Shown here piece after piece: positions 1 to 5,180 of a DNA stretch of 5,539 bases. The stretch lies in NCBI GenBank assembly GCA_002479245.1, contig DLMG01000369.1, positions 1 to 5,539 on the forward strand. Direction: 5' to 3'. The notes under the pieces are model-generated. The model was not told the origin of the DNA. It saw only the letters and a program-made list of their open reading frames with translations, and searched no databases. The stretch's first letter is position 1, and every line of letters starts with the position of its first letter. The stretch is from Verrucomicrobia subdivision 3 bacterium UBA7542 (GTDB taxonomy: Bacteria; Verrucomicrobiota; Verrucomicrobiia; Limisphaerales; UBA11358). A program made the position numbers and the translations under genes.

Positions 1-179
1 TGGCAGCGGTTGCAATTGATGGCATACAACTCGGCACCGGTGAGTTTCTTCGGCGCCGTCTTCTGGTCCGTTTTCTTTTCCGGTTCGGCGTGCGCCAGAA
101 CCACGCTGAGGCACACGCAGGCCAGCGCCAGGGCACCGGCCAGAACCACCCGTCGTTTGTTTATGAATGTTGAGCGCAT
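1..179 (-). CDS. Secreted c-type cytochrome, N-terminal part (truncated by window edge)
   Basis: The 59 complete codons visible begin with an ATG at 179 and encode an export signal: a basic stretch (KRR, residues 8-10), a hydrophobic core (about 11-29) and a plausible signal peptidase site after AHA (residues 29-31). A short Lys/Pro-rich linker leads to the segment LTGAELYAINCNRC (46-59), and the next codon begins CA, so His is likely at 60. This gives a C-x2-C-H haem-attachment site (Cys56, Cys59, His60). The protein is therefore expected to be matured in the periplasm and to carry covalent haem, probably for electron transfer. The remainder, including any axial Met ligand and further haem sites, lies outside the window, so the exact family and partner are unknown. 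No strong Shine-Dalgarno precedes the start. The Cys residues at 21 and 23 do not make a convincing lipobox. Confidence 0.8.
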   Translation of the reverse strand, partial: MRSTFINKRRVVLAGALALACVCLSVVLAHAEPEKKTDQKTAPKKLTGAELYAINCNRC

Positions 180-208
180 AAATGTTCTACTTTCTTTTGT
201 TACCCGCC

Positions 209-237
209 ATAATGTTAATCCACTCCAGCAAATGCAA
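209..237 (-). promoter_or_regulatory. Possible sigma-70-type promoter of the cytochrome gene
   Basis: On the minus strand a TTGCAT (-35-like, 237-232) and a CATTAT (-10-like, 214-209) are separated by 17 bases. This would place the transcript start about 20-25 bases before the cytochrome ATG at 179. The match to consensus is only partial (3/6 and 4/6), so this is a candidate. Confidence 0.3.
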
Positions 238-343
238 TCCACATTTTTAATTGTAAGAAGGGAACGCCGGCTATGGACCACCGCCAGGCGAAGCGAACCA
301 AGAGGCTGAGGACCGCGTGTTATCAGTTGCGGAACGTGGCAAC

Positions 344-488
344 CAGCACCGTAGGCGCGCCATGTTTTTAGATGGGTCATTCAAAATCCAAAGCTCCATT
401 GGAGCGGCATGGTTTTTGATGTCGCTCCCTACGGAGCATGGGTTTGTGTTGGGTTTGAAACTGCAAAGATTCCGCGCCTACAGCGCTG
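344..488. repeat. Nested palindromic intergenic element (REP/BIME-like or MITE-like)
   Basis: The outer arms are CAGCACCGTAGGCGCG (344-359) and its inverted counterpart at 473-488, whose reverse complement is CAGCGCTGTAGGCGCG (14 of 16 identical). Inside them lies a second inverted pair, GGAGCGGCAT (401-410) against ATGTCGCTCC (419-428), one mismatch. Each inner half carries its own small hairpin: GCTCC-ATT-GGAGC (393-405) and GCTCC-CTAC-GGAGC (424-437). The structure lies between genes and contains no transposase. Palindromes of this style recur between genes in Verrucomicrobiota genomes as I recall them, but copy number in this genome cannot be seen here. Open frames crossing it are repeat translations and were not called. 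Confidence 0.7.
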
Positions 489-534
489 CGGCAGAAACAC
501 GTCTCCGCGTAAATCGCAAATCAAATATCGTAAA

Positions 535-603
535 TTACAAAAGGCGCCCCATCTTCTCGCGTTTCGCCTTCAGATAGCGCTTGTTGTGCGGATTGGTTTT
601 CAC
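535..603 (-). pseudogene. ribA: Orphan 3'-terminal fragment of a GTP cyclohydrolase II (ribA/ribBA) gene
   Basis: Read on the minus strand from 603, 22 codons followed by TAA encode VKTNPHNKRYLKAKREKMGRLL. This is the conserved C-terminal tail of GTP cyclohydrolase II. The intact ribBA in this window ends VKPNPHNERYLKTKRQKMGHLL at 3622-3690, with 17 of 22 residues and 54 of 69 bases identical. The differences are mostly synonymous or conservative, so the fragment looks like a diverged homologous gene end and not a fresh duplicate. Nothing upstream of 603 continues the RibA sequence; instead the PIN-toxin frame runs in and uses the fragment's GTGA for its own TGA stop. It has no start of its own and is not expected to function. 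It may be a relic of a second ribA or one end of an insertion at the ribBA 3' end. Confidence 0.75.
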
Positions 604-1025
604 GAGGCAACGGCCCTGAATCGCGCGACGAAAACCGCGGGCCGCAAAATCTCGATGCCGAATGGCTTTCCCAACGCCAGCAAATCATCGTCGCGCGACA
701 CGATTATTTTTGCGCCGCCGGCCAGCGCGCATGCCAGGAAAATATCATCGGTGGCGTCACGGCTGCGTTGCTTGCCGAGTGGCATCGGCTCAACGTAAAC
801 CGCCTTCTCGTGAATCCAACGAAACAGCGGACGCCAATTCATGCCGTGAAATTTCCCCGGCTCGCGCGTCAATTCTTCGGCGGCGGTTTCATATTCAGCC
901 AAAATTTCCCTTGTCACGGCCAGTTGAAATCTCCTCCGCGCCAGCAAAACAAAACAACGCCGCGCCAGGCCGGTTTGGGAAATGGCTGCCGAGACAAAAA
1001 CATTCGTGTCGAAAACGACCGTCAT
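600..1025 (-). CDS. PIN-domain toxin of a type II toxin-antitoxin pair (VapC-like)
   Basis: This 141-residue protein matches the size and layout of single-domain PIN toxins of the COG1569 kind, metal-dependent RNases that block translation when freed from their antitoxin. The acidic active-site set is visible: Asp6 in MTVVFDTNVFVSA, Glu44 in the ILAEYE helix, Asp90/93/94 in RDATDDIFLACAL, and Asp112-114 in the SRDDDLLAL strand-helix. The set is complete, so the enzyme is probably active. The ATG overlaps the stop of the upstream antitoxin gene by four bases (ATGA, 1022-1025), indicating translational coupling. At its 3' end the stop codon lies inside the orphan ribA fragment, so the last few residues after the usual 'ILRPAVFVARF' ending may have been reshaped at that junction. 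The target RNA cannot be predicted from sequence. Confidence 0.9.
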   Translation of the reverse strand: MTVVFDTNVFVSAAISQTGLARRCFVLLARRRFQLAVTREILAEYETAAEELTREPGKFHGMNWRPLFRWIHEKAVYVEPMPLGKQRSRDATDDIFLACALAGGAKIIVSRDDDLLALGKPFGIEILRPAVFVARFRAVAS

Positions 1026-1294
1026 TTGCGGCGGCGCTTTTCAGAACGGTATTTGCGAATCACCTGCTGAATCGCCTCAAGCGTTTCAGCATTTTCCTCG
1101 ATTGGTTCGCGGCCTCGGTCCATTTCGCGGAAGACCGCCGCCAATTCCATCTCGTCCGGCGTGGGCAGATGATACGGCGCAATCATCACGTGATTTTCGC
1201 CGCGCGGAATGACGACCGGCTCGCGGGTTTTGATGACCCGGTCAATCACCCGGCCCAGCCGCGATTTGGCGTTGCTGACGCTTATAACCTTCAT
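1022..1294 (-). CDS. Phd/YefM-family antitoxin
   Basis: This 90-residue protein carries the Phd/YefM N-terminal dimerising DNA-binding fold: MKVISVSNAKSRLGRVIDRVIKTREPVVIPRGENHVMIAP (about 1-40), with the family's 'NAK..L..V...V......V.I.R' pattern. A charged C-terminal tail (about 46-90, Glu-rich then ending in KRRRK) is the expected toxin-neutralising region. It lies directly upstream of the PIN toxin with a four-base overlap, the usual antitoxin-first order. The start is fixed by an in-frame TAG two codons before the ATG. By family analogy it should bind the toxin and repress its own promoter; candidate operator repeats abut the start codon. No Shine-Dalgarno precedes the ATG, so the message may be leaderless or use a non-SD start. 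Confidence 0.88.
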   Translation of the reverse strand: MKVISVSNAKSRLGRVIDRVIKTREPVVIPRGENHVMIAPYHLPTPDEMELAAVFREMDRGREPIEENAETLEAIQQVIRKYRSEKRRRK

Positions 1295-1329
1295 GGTCTA
1301 AAAATGGACTATTTTTGGACTGCTGTCAA
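1294..1329 (-). promoter_or_regulatory. Promoter/operator of the toxin-antitoxin operon with three 11-bp-phased hexamers
   Basis: A perfect TTGACA (-35) lies at 1329-1324 on the minus strand. A 17-base spacer leads to CATTTT (1306-1301), a poor -10; a start site from it would fall near the antitoxin ATG at 1294. Overlapping this is AGTCCA (1321-1316), AGTCCA (1310-1305) and AGACCA (1299-1294), at exact 11-bp intervals with A/T-rich spacers. The same stretch is also an imperfect palindrome (GTC-n-AAAAAT ... ATTTTT-n-GAC). Helically phased repeats over the core promoter fit autorepression by the Phd-type antitoxin (inference). Confidence 0.55.
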
Positions 1330-1356
1330 CATGGCGCGGAGAACAAAAAACAAGCC

Positions 1357-1416
1357 GGGAGGGTCGCCGCGTCGGCGACCCATATTATTCAGGGACGGCG
1401 ACACGCCATCCCTCCC
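1357..1416. repeat. Double-hairpin palindromic repeat closed by an outer stem
   Basis: The first hairpin is GGGTCGCCG-CGT-CGGCGACCC (1361-1381), a perfect 9-bp stem. The second is AGGGACGGCG-ACA-CGCCATCCCT (1391-1413), a 10-bp stem with one mismatch. An outer pair, GGGAGGG (1357-1363) with CCCTCCC (1410-1416), could close both into a branched fold. It lies upstream of both the toxin-antitoxin operon and the zinc-ribbon gene. It lacks a T-run, so a terminator role is unlikely; it resembles a dispersed REP-like element. Confidence 0.7.
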
Positions 1417-1427
1417 AAAATGACGCG

Positions 1428-1514
1428 ACAAATTTGGTTGACGAAGCGTTGGCCGAAGTTCACCAATTAAAAAAAGATTTCAACCAACGGCTCGCGCGCT
1501 GGAATCAAAACTAA
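1428..1514 (+). pseudogene. Possible 3' remnant of a small gene abutting the palindromic repeat
   Basis: One forward frame reads TNLVDEALAEVHQLKKDF then NQRLARWNQN and a TAA at 1512-1514. It has protein-like amphipathic helical periodicity and the flavour of short ORFs ('LVDE..A.VHQ.KK.FN') found beside toxin-antitoxin genes. There is no start codon in this frame on the gene side of the repeat, and the frame loses sense where the 1357-1416 hairpins begin, as if the repeat or its insertion removed the 5' part. The stop is 7 bases before the zinc-ribbon gene's ATG. It may equally be chance. Confidence 0.25.
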
Positions 1515-1521
1515 AATTACC

Positions 1522-2649
1522 ATGAACCAGATTCGGTTTGATTGTCCGGGCTGCGGACAGACGATTGAGATGGCGGAGGAGGCGCAATTTGAGCGAGTGA
1601 AATGTCCCACTTGCCAGCACGAATTTTTCCCGGACAAAACCCGGCTCGTCCGGCCCGCGCCTGACGCGCCACCATCAGAGCCTGCTTCACCTGCACCGCC
1701 GCCGCCAATCCAGCAGCAAGCCATGAAACTTATCAATTGTCCCGCGTGCGGTTTGCAAATAAGTCCCCAAGCCGCCAGTTGTCCGGGCTGCGGCCATCCG
1801 GTCGCACCTTCTCCCATGTCAATCCCTCCCGACCCAAGGCGGCGCGGCGCGGCCATTTCCAGTTTGGTTTTGGGTATATTGTCTCTGACCTGTTTTGTTT
1901 TTTTAACTGTAGCTACCATCTGGTCTCCACTTCCGTTTCCGCTGTGGTTTTTTGTTTTTCATTGTTGGTGGAGGTATTGGCTGTGGGATTTGTGTTTTAT
2001 CTGCTTTGTTAGTTGCTTTGGATTGCTAGCTGCCTCAATCATTTTGGGTCACAAAGCTCACAATCGCGTCCAAAAATCGCCTTCTCAATATGCTGGAGGA
2101 GGCATAGCAATTGCCGGGTGCATATTGGGTTATGTTAGCATCCCGATAAGCCTAGCTATGATTGCGATCATGCTCTTCCAACGGGCGCAATATCAGGCAG
2201 AAATGGAGGCGAGTAGTCGTGAAGCCCAAATTATTAACTCCGAGAGCAACTTAAAGCAAATCGGTATCGCTTTTCGTCTTTGGGAAGGCGACCATAACGA
2301 CCGATTTCCATTTAATGTTAGTCAAGCGCAAGGTGGCACTCGTGAGTTGTGTGAGCCAGACAGCAACGGGTTTGAGAAAAATCCTGTTCCCATTTTCATG
2401 GTCATGTCAAACGAGTTGGGAACTGCCAGAATTTTGGTTTGCCCAAACGACAAAACAAAGCAGGCAGCGGCTGATTTTTCGAGCCTCACGGCAAATAACA
2501 TCAGCTACCAATTGCGGACGGGAACGAACGTCAACTCTGACAATCCAACGGAGATTCTAGCGGTTGATCCCATTAATGGTATTGTGCTTCGCTGTGATGG
2601 TAGCGTTGAGCCAGACTTTCACTACAAAAAGACGGTCACGAATAATTGA
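1522..2649 (+). CDS. Membrane protein with two zinc ribbons, a DUF4190-like region and a pseudopilin-like C-terminal domain
   Basis: The 375-residue protein has, in order: a zinc ribbon (Cys8, Cys11, Cys28, Cys31); a Pro-rich linker (about 44-66); a second zinc ribbon (Cys73, Cys76, Cys87, Cys90); a DUF4190-like membrane region, with a first helix (about 109-130), 'LAASIILGHKAHNRVQKSP' (about 169-187) and a helix 'GGGIAIAGCILGYVSIPIS' (about 192-220); and a C-terminal part starting NLKQIGIAFRLWEGDHNDRFP (243-263), with LVCPND and ILAVDPINGIVLRCDGSV, resembling the soluble domain of type II secretion pseudopilins common in Verrucomicrobiota and Planctomycetota. It has no processed prepilin leader, so a pilus role is not implied; function is unknown. 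Residues about 131-167 are an unusual W/C/F-rich insert that may reflect paired frameshifts (see findings). The ATG at 1522 lacks a Shine-Dalgarno but begins with the typical MxxIRFDCPGCG. The 5' third is GC-rich and the rest clearly AT-richer. Confidence 0.82.
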   Translation: MNQIRFDCPGCGQTIEMAEEAQFERVKCPTCQHEFFPDKTRLVRPAPDAPPSEPASPAPPPPIQQQAMKLINCPACGLQISPQAASCPGCGHPVAPSPMSIPPDPRRRGAAISSLVLGILSLTCFVFLTVATIWSPLPFPLWFFVFHCWWRYWLWDLCFICFVSCFGLLAASIILGHKAHNRVQKSPSQYAGGGIAIAGCILGYVSIPISLAMIAIMLFQRAQYQAEMEASSREAQIINSESNLKQIGIAFRLWEGDHNDRFPFNVSQAQGGTRELCEPDSNGFEKNPVPIFMVMSNELGTARILVCPNDKTKQAAADFSSLTANNISYQLRTGTNVNSDNPTEILAVDPINGIVLRCDGSVEPDFHYKKTVTNN

Positions 2650-2752
2650 TGTGACGGATTCCGAAGCCCGTGCGGGGCAGATCATAGCGTGGTGTCCAAA
2701 ACACGACGCGACGAGAGCAAACATGCCGTCGCTGATGCGAACCATTTTGGTT

Positions 2753-3610
2753 TTAAAGGGTTTCAGCTTTTTTTACCTCTTCTTGTAGATTCTTAAGAGA
2801 CTGTGCCCATGATGCACCCTTCTCATCATAGGAGATAGAGCGTATTTGCTTGTCCCCGGGGCGAAACATCCATCGTGATTGCTCAATAACGCTAAAAATA
2901 ATTTCTCCTATTTCATTACGCGGAGAACTCTTGGCTATGTGCGTGTCAACTATTTCCAAGCTTTCTTCGTCTTTAATTCGCATCGAAATCAAACAAGGTT
3001 CACACATCATAATGTGAAACACGTCAGATTTTTCCGATTTGCAGGTCCAAAAATAAATCGGAAGTTTTAATAAATCAGAAAACACAGCAATACAGATATG
3101 AAGCCATAGACCAACTTCATGAGACTTTAAGTTCGCAATGAGTTGACGGGCATCATCCGCAGACAGTGATTTATCAATGTGAGCAGATGTTGTGTGTCGG
3201 AGTTTGGAAAGCAAACGATCTTTACCAACTTCATCTTTTCCAATCGGAACGTGAGTCAATAATAATTTGCGCAACCGTGACACCAATTGGGTCTCCTTTT
3301 GAATTTTCTTTGCAGTGTCTGGATTCGATTCACAGTCATTCAACAAATCGCGAATGCCAATTGCCAATGAGTGAAGCGGCGTTAAAAGAGCTTTCAAACG
3401 ACGCCGTTTATCTGATTCTTTTAAGTGGTGAGCGTCTTCCAAGAGAGTTAGCAAATCACGGAAACATTCAACACAACGACAAAGTTTTTCCGCAGCTTGA
3501 TTTGCTGGAAACCAATCATGTTCGGCACCGTCGATTTTAACAGCATCCGTCAAAGCGCGTTCAATGTCCGCATAAAATACAGGGCCTTGACTGCTACCTA
3601 CGATTTTCAT
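2753..3610 (-). CDS. Uncharacterised mostly helical protein with a HEPN-like R-x5-H motif
   Basis: I do not recognise a named family. From ATG 3610 it is 285 residues; a GTG at 3625 would add five residues and overlap the ribBA stop by four bases (GTGA). The ATG was preferred because MKIVGSSQGPVFYAD looks like a natural start, but neither start has a convincing ribosome site. The N-terminal 160 or so residues are helical and charged. Then comes LLSKLRHTTSAHIDKSLS, where Arg138 and His144 form the R-x4-6-H pattern of HEPN nucleases (as in 'LRNK..AH.D' of AbiU2-like proteins), followed by DDARQLIANL and a hydrophobic stretch 'VGLWLHICIAVFSDLLKLPIYFW' (about 166-188). A Cys-containing segment and a Lys/Glu-rich tail end it. 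Its base composition is visibly AT-richer than ribBA, suggesting acquisition. It directly follows ribBA and could be co-transcribed with it. A defence or toxin role is inference only. Confidence 0.75.
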   Translation of the reverse strand: MKIVGSSQGPVFYADIERALTDAVKIDGAEHDWFPANQAAEKLCRCVECFRDLLTLLEDAHHLKESDKRRRLKALLTPLHSLAIGIRDLLNDCESNPDTAKKIQKETQLVSRLRKLLLTHVPIGKDEVGKDRLLSKLRHTTSAHIDKSLSADDARQLIANLKSHEVGLWLHICIAVFSDLLKLPIYFWTCKSEKSDVFHIMMCEPCLISMRIKDEESLEIVDTHIAKSSPRNEIGEIIFSVIEQSRWMFRPGDKQIRSISYDEKGASWAQSLKNLQEEVKKAETL

Positions 3611-3621
3611 CACTTTGCCGT

Positions 3622-3690
3622 TCACAGCAAATGCCCCATCTTCTGCCGCTTCGTTTTCAAATACCGCTCGTTGTGCGGATTGGGTTTCAC
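3622..3690 (-). repeat. 3' end of ribBA, partner of the orphan copy at 535-603
   Basis: The last 22 codons plus stop of ribBA form an imperfect direct repeat (54/69 bases) with 535-603, in the same orientation. The longest identical runs are CCAATCCGCACAAC and AGAAGATGGGGC. The two copies bracket the accessory genes. The status as an attachment or recombination site is inference. Confidence 0.6.
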
Positions 3691-4821
3691 GCGAATCGGC
3701 ACCTGCTCGACGATTTTCAGTCCGTAACCCTCCAGCCCGACGATTTTTTTTGGATTGTTCGTCAACAATCGGATGGTTTTGAGGCCGAGGTCAACGAGGA
3801 TTTGCGCGCCGAGGCCGTATTCGCGCAAGTCCATTTCGTAGCCGAGTTTTTGGTTCGCCTCGACGGTGTCGTAGCCCTGCTCCTGCAATTTGTAGGCCTT
3901 GATTTTCGGCGCCAGGCCGATGCCGCGGCCTTCCTGCCGCATATAGACAATCACGCCGCGACCGGCCCCGGCGACCTGCCGCATGGCCTGGTGCAGTTGC
4001 GACCCGCAATCGCACCGGCGCGAGCCGAACACGTCGCCGGTCAAACATTCGCTGTGAACGCGCACGAGAACTTTTCCCCGCCCGGCCACGTCGCCATGCA
4101 CCAGCGCCAGGTGATGCTGGCCGTCAACTTTGGAACGGTAGAGATGCAAATCGAAATCGCCGTAGTCGGTCGGCAGTTTCACGGTTTCGACGCGTTCGAC
4201 CAGTTTCTCCCGCGTGCGCCGGTGTTCGATCAGGTCGGCAATGGTGCAGATTTTCAGGCGGTGTTTTTTTGCGAACTTCAGCAACTGCGGCAGGCGCGCC
4301 ATCGTGCCGTCGTCGTTCATGATTTCACAGAGGATGCCGACGGGCCGGCAGGCTGCGAGCGTGGCCAGGTCCACCGCCGCCTCGGTGTGGCCGGCGCGTT
4401 GGAGGACGCCGCCCGGACGCGCGCGCAGCGGAAACACGTGCCCCGGCTGCACGAGGTCGTCCGGCACCGCCGCCGGTTCGGCCAGGATTTTAATGGTGCG
4501 CGCCCGGTCCGCCGCGCTGATGCCGGTGGTGATGCCGCGCGCGGCATCCACGCTCACGTGGAAATCGGTGCGAAAGCTCTCGCGGTTTTGCTGCACCATG
4601 CGGTCAATGCCCAACTGGTGGAGCCGTTCGGCGGCCGCCGGAACGCAAATGAGTCCGCGCCCGAATTTGGCCATGAAATTGACCGCGGCAGGCGTGACGA
4701 ATTGTCCGGCCATGATCAAATCACCTTCGTTCTCGCGGTCGGCATCATCCACGACGATGACCATTTTGCCTTTGCGGACGTCGGCGACGACGGATTCAAT
4801 GCTGTCAAAAGTTTTTTTCAT
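3622..4821 (-). CDS. ribBA: Bifunctional 3,4-dihydroxy-2-butanone-4-phosphate synthase / GTP cyclohydrolase II
   Basis: This cytoplasmic 399-residue enzyme supplies both precursors of riboflavin. The N-terminal RibB domain (about 1-200) makes dihydroxybutanone phosphate from ribulose 5-phosphate and shows the acidic DDADRENEGDLIMAG motif (25-39), ITTGISAADRARTI (97-110) and QPGHVFPLRARPGGVLQRAGHTEA with catalytic-type His145. The C-terminal RibA domain (about 209-399) opens GTP; it has zinc ligands Cys259, Cys270 and Cys272 in SECLTGDVFGSRRCDCG, YMRQEGRGIGL (293-303), Asp331/Arg333 matching the E. coli RibA Asp126/Arg128 pair, and RLLTNNPKK (351-359). All key residues are present. The start is MKKTFDSIE at 4821; the open frame continues upstream to 5001, but that extension translates an intergenic inverted repeat. 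An ATG at 4836 (MLFSP) is the nearest alternative. No FMN riboswitch is seen upstream. The stop touches the downstream AT-rich gene. Confidence 0.96.
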   Translation of the reverse strand: MKKTFDSIESVVADVRKGKMVIVVDDADRENEGDLIMAGQFVTPAAVNFMAKFGRGLICVPAAAERLHQLGIDRMVQQNRESFRTDFHVSVDAARGITTGISAADRARTIKILAEPAAVPDDLVQPGHVFPLRARPGGVLQRAGHTEAAVDLATLAACRPVGILCEIMNDDGTMARLPQLLKFAKKHRLKICTIADLIEHRRTREKLVERVETVKLPTDYGDFDLHLYRSKVDGQHHLALVHGDVAGRGKVLVRVHSECLTGDVFGSRRCDCGSQLHQAMRQVAGAGRGVIVYMRQEGRGIGLAPKIKAYKLQEQGYDTVEANQKLGYEMDLREYGLGAQILVDLGLKTIRLLTNNPKKIVGLEGYGLKIVEQVPIRVKPNPHNERYLKTKRQKMGHLL

Positions 4822-4920
4822 CGGCGAAAATAGCATAGCCGTCCGCCGTTCAAACGCCAGACGCAAAACAAACCGGCTTGGTCCGGGTGCGCTGCCAGTG
4901 CCGCCATTCTTCTGCTTCCG

Positions 4921-4990
4921 GGGAGCGCCGGCGTCCTGCCGGCTGGTTGCCTGACGACGACCCACTCGCCGGCGGGACGCCAGCGCTCCC
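4921..4990. repeat. 70-bp inverted repeat (dispersed palindromic element) upstream of ribBA
   Basis: Two 23-base arms, 4921-4943 (beginning GGGAGCGCCGGCG) and 4968-4990 (ending CCAGCGCTCCC), are reverse complements at 21 of 23 positions around a 24-base loop. This is a third palindrome family in the window, distinct from those at 344-488 and 1357-1416. As I recall, similar GGAGCGC-CGGCG...CCGGC elements are abundant between genes of Verrucomicrobiota. It lies within a spurious upstream extension of the ribBA frame. No transposase is present. Confidence 0.75.
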
Positions 4991-5072
4991 AGGAGCCGCA
5001 CTCCGTTTCAGAGTCCGTTCTTTTCGGCAACACGCCTCCAAGTTGCGCCCGGTCCTGGCACGCTGATTTTTG

Positions 5073-5102
5073 CTGACACGACACCAAAAGCTGGCTTACG
5101 AT
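5073..5102 (+). promoter_or_regulatory. Possible promoter of the sensor kinase gene
   Basis: CTGACA (5073-5078, 5/6 to the -35 consensus) and TACGAT (5097-5102, 4/6 to the -10 consensus) are separated by 18 bases. A start near 5109 would give a leader of about 70 bases that begins just before the palindrome at 5115-5134. Unverified candidate. Confidence 0.3.
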
Positions 5103-5114
5103 TTGCCGAGGCGC

Positions 5115-5134
5115 ATTGGAAACGTTTTTCCAAT
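5115..5134. promoter_or_regulatory. Operator-like palindrome or leader hairpin ahead of the sensor gene
   Basis: ATTGGAAA-CGTT-TTTCCAAT is a perfect 8-bp inverted repeat with a 4-base centre, 46 bases before the ATG at 5181. It sits just after the candidate promoter, a usual place for a repressor site. There is no T-run after it on the plus strand, so it is not a typical terminator. Confidence 0.35.
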
Positions 5135-5180
5135 CAGTGGCGGCGGCAGGATTTAGCAACCGAACAACCGGCAGATTTCA

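Noticed and set aside
317..577. Short plus-strand frames across 317-798
   Set aside because: They translate the 344-488 palindromic element and the antisense of the ribA remnant and toxin; no family features.
662..1423. 253-codon open frame on the plus strand
   Set aside because: Antisense shadow of the toxin-antitoxin genes, and it runs through the 1357-1416 palindromes.
2740..2752. Hairpin AACCA-TTT-TGGTT between the convergent genes as a terminator
   Set aside because: The stem is only five weak pairs with at most two further T's, too weak to call for either gene.
3631..4833. 400-codon open frame on the plus strand
   Set aside because: It lies wholly antisense to ribBA, which has all catalytic motifs; long antisense frames are expected in GC-rich coding DNA.
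4822..5001. Upstream extension of ribBA (start at 5001)
   Set aside because: The added residues translate the 4921-4990 inverted repeat and have no RibB-like content; family similarity begins at MKKTFDSIE (4821).
4822..5180. FMN riboswitch upstream of ribBA
   Set aside because: Expected from the pathway, but none of the conserved RFN-element core sequences could be found on the minus strand here.
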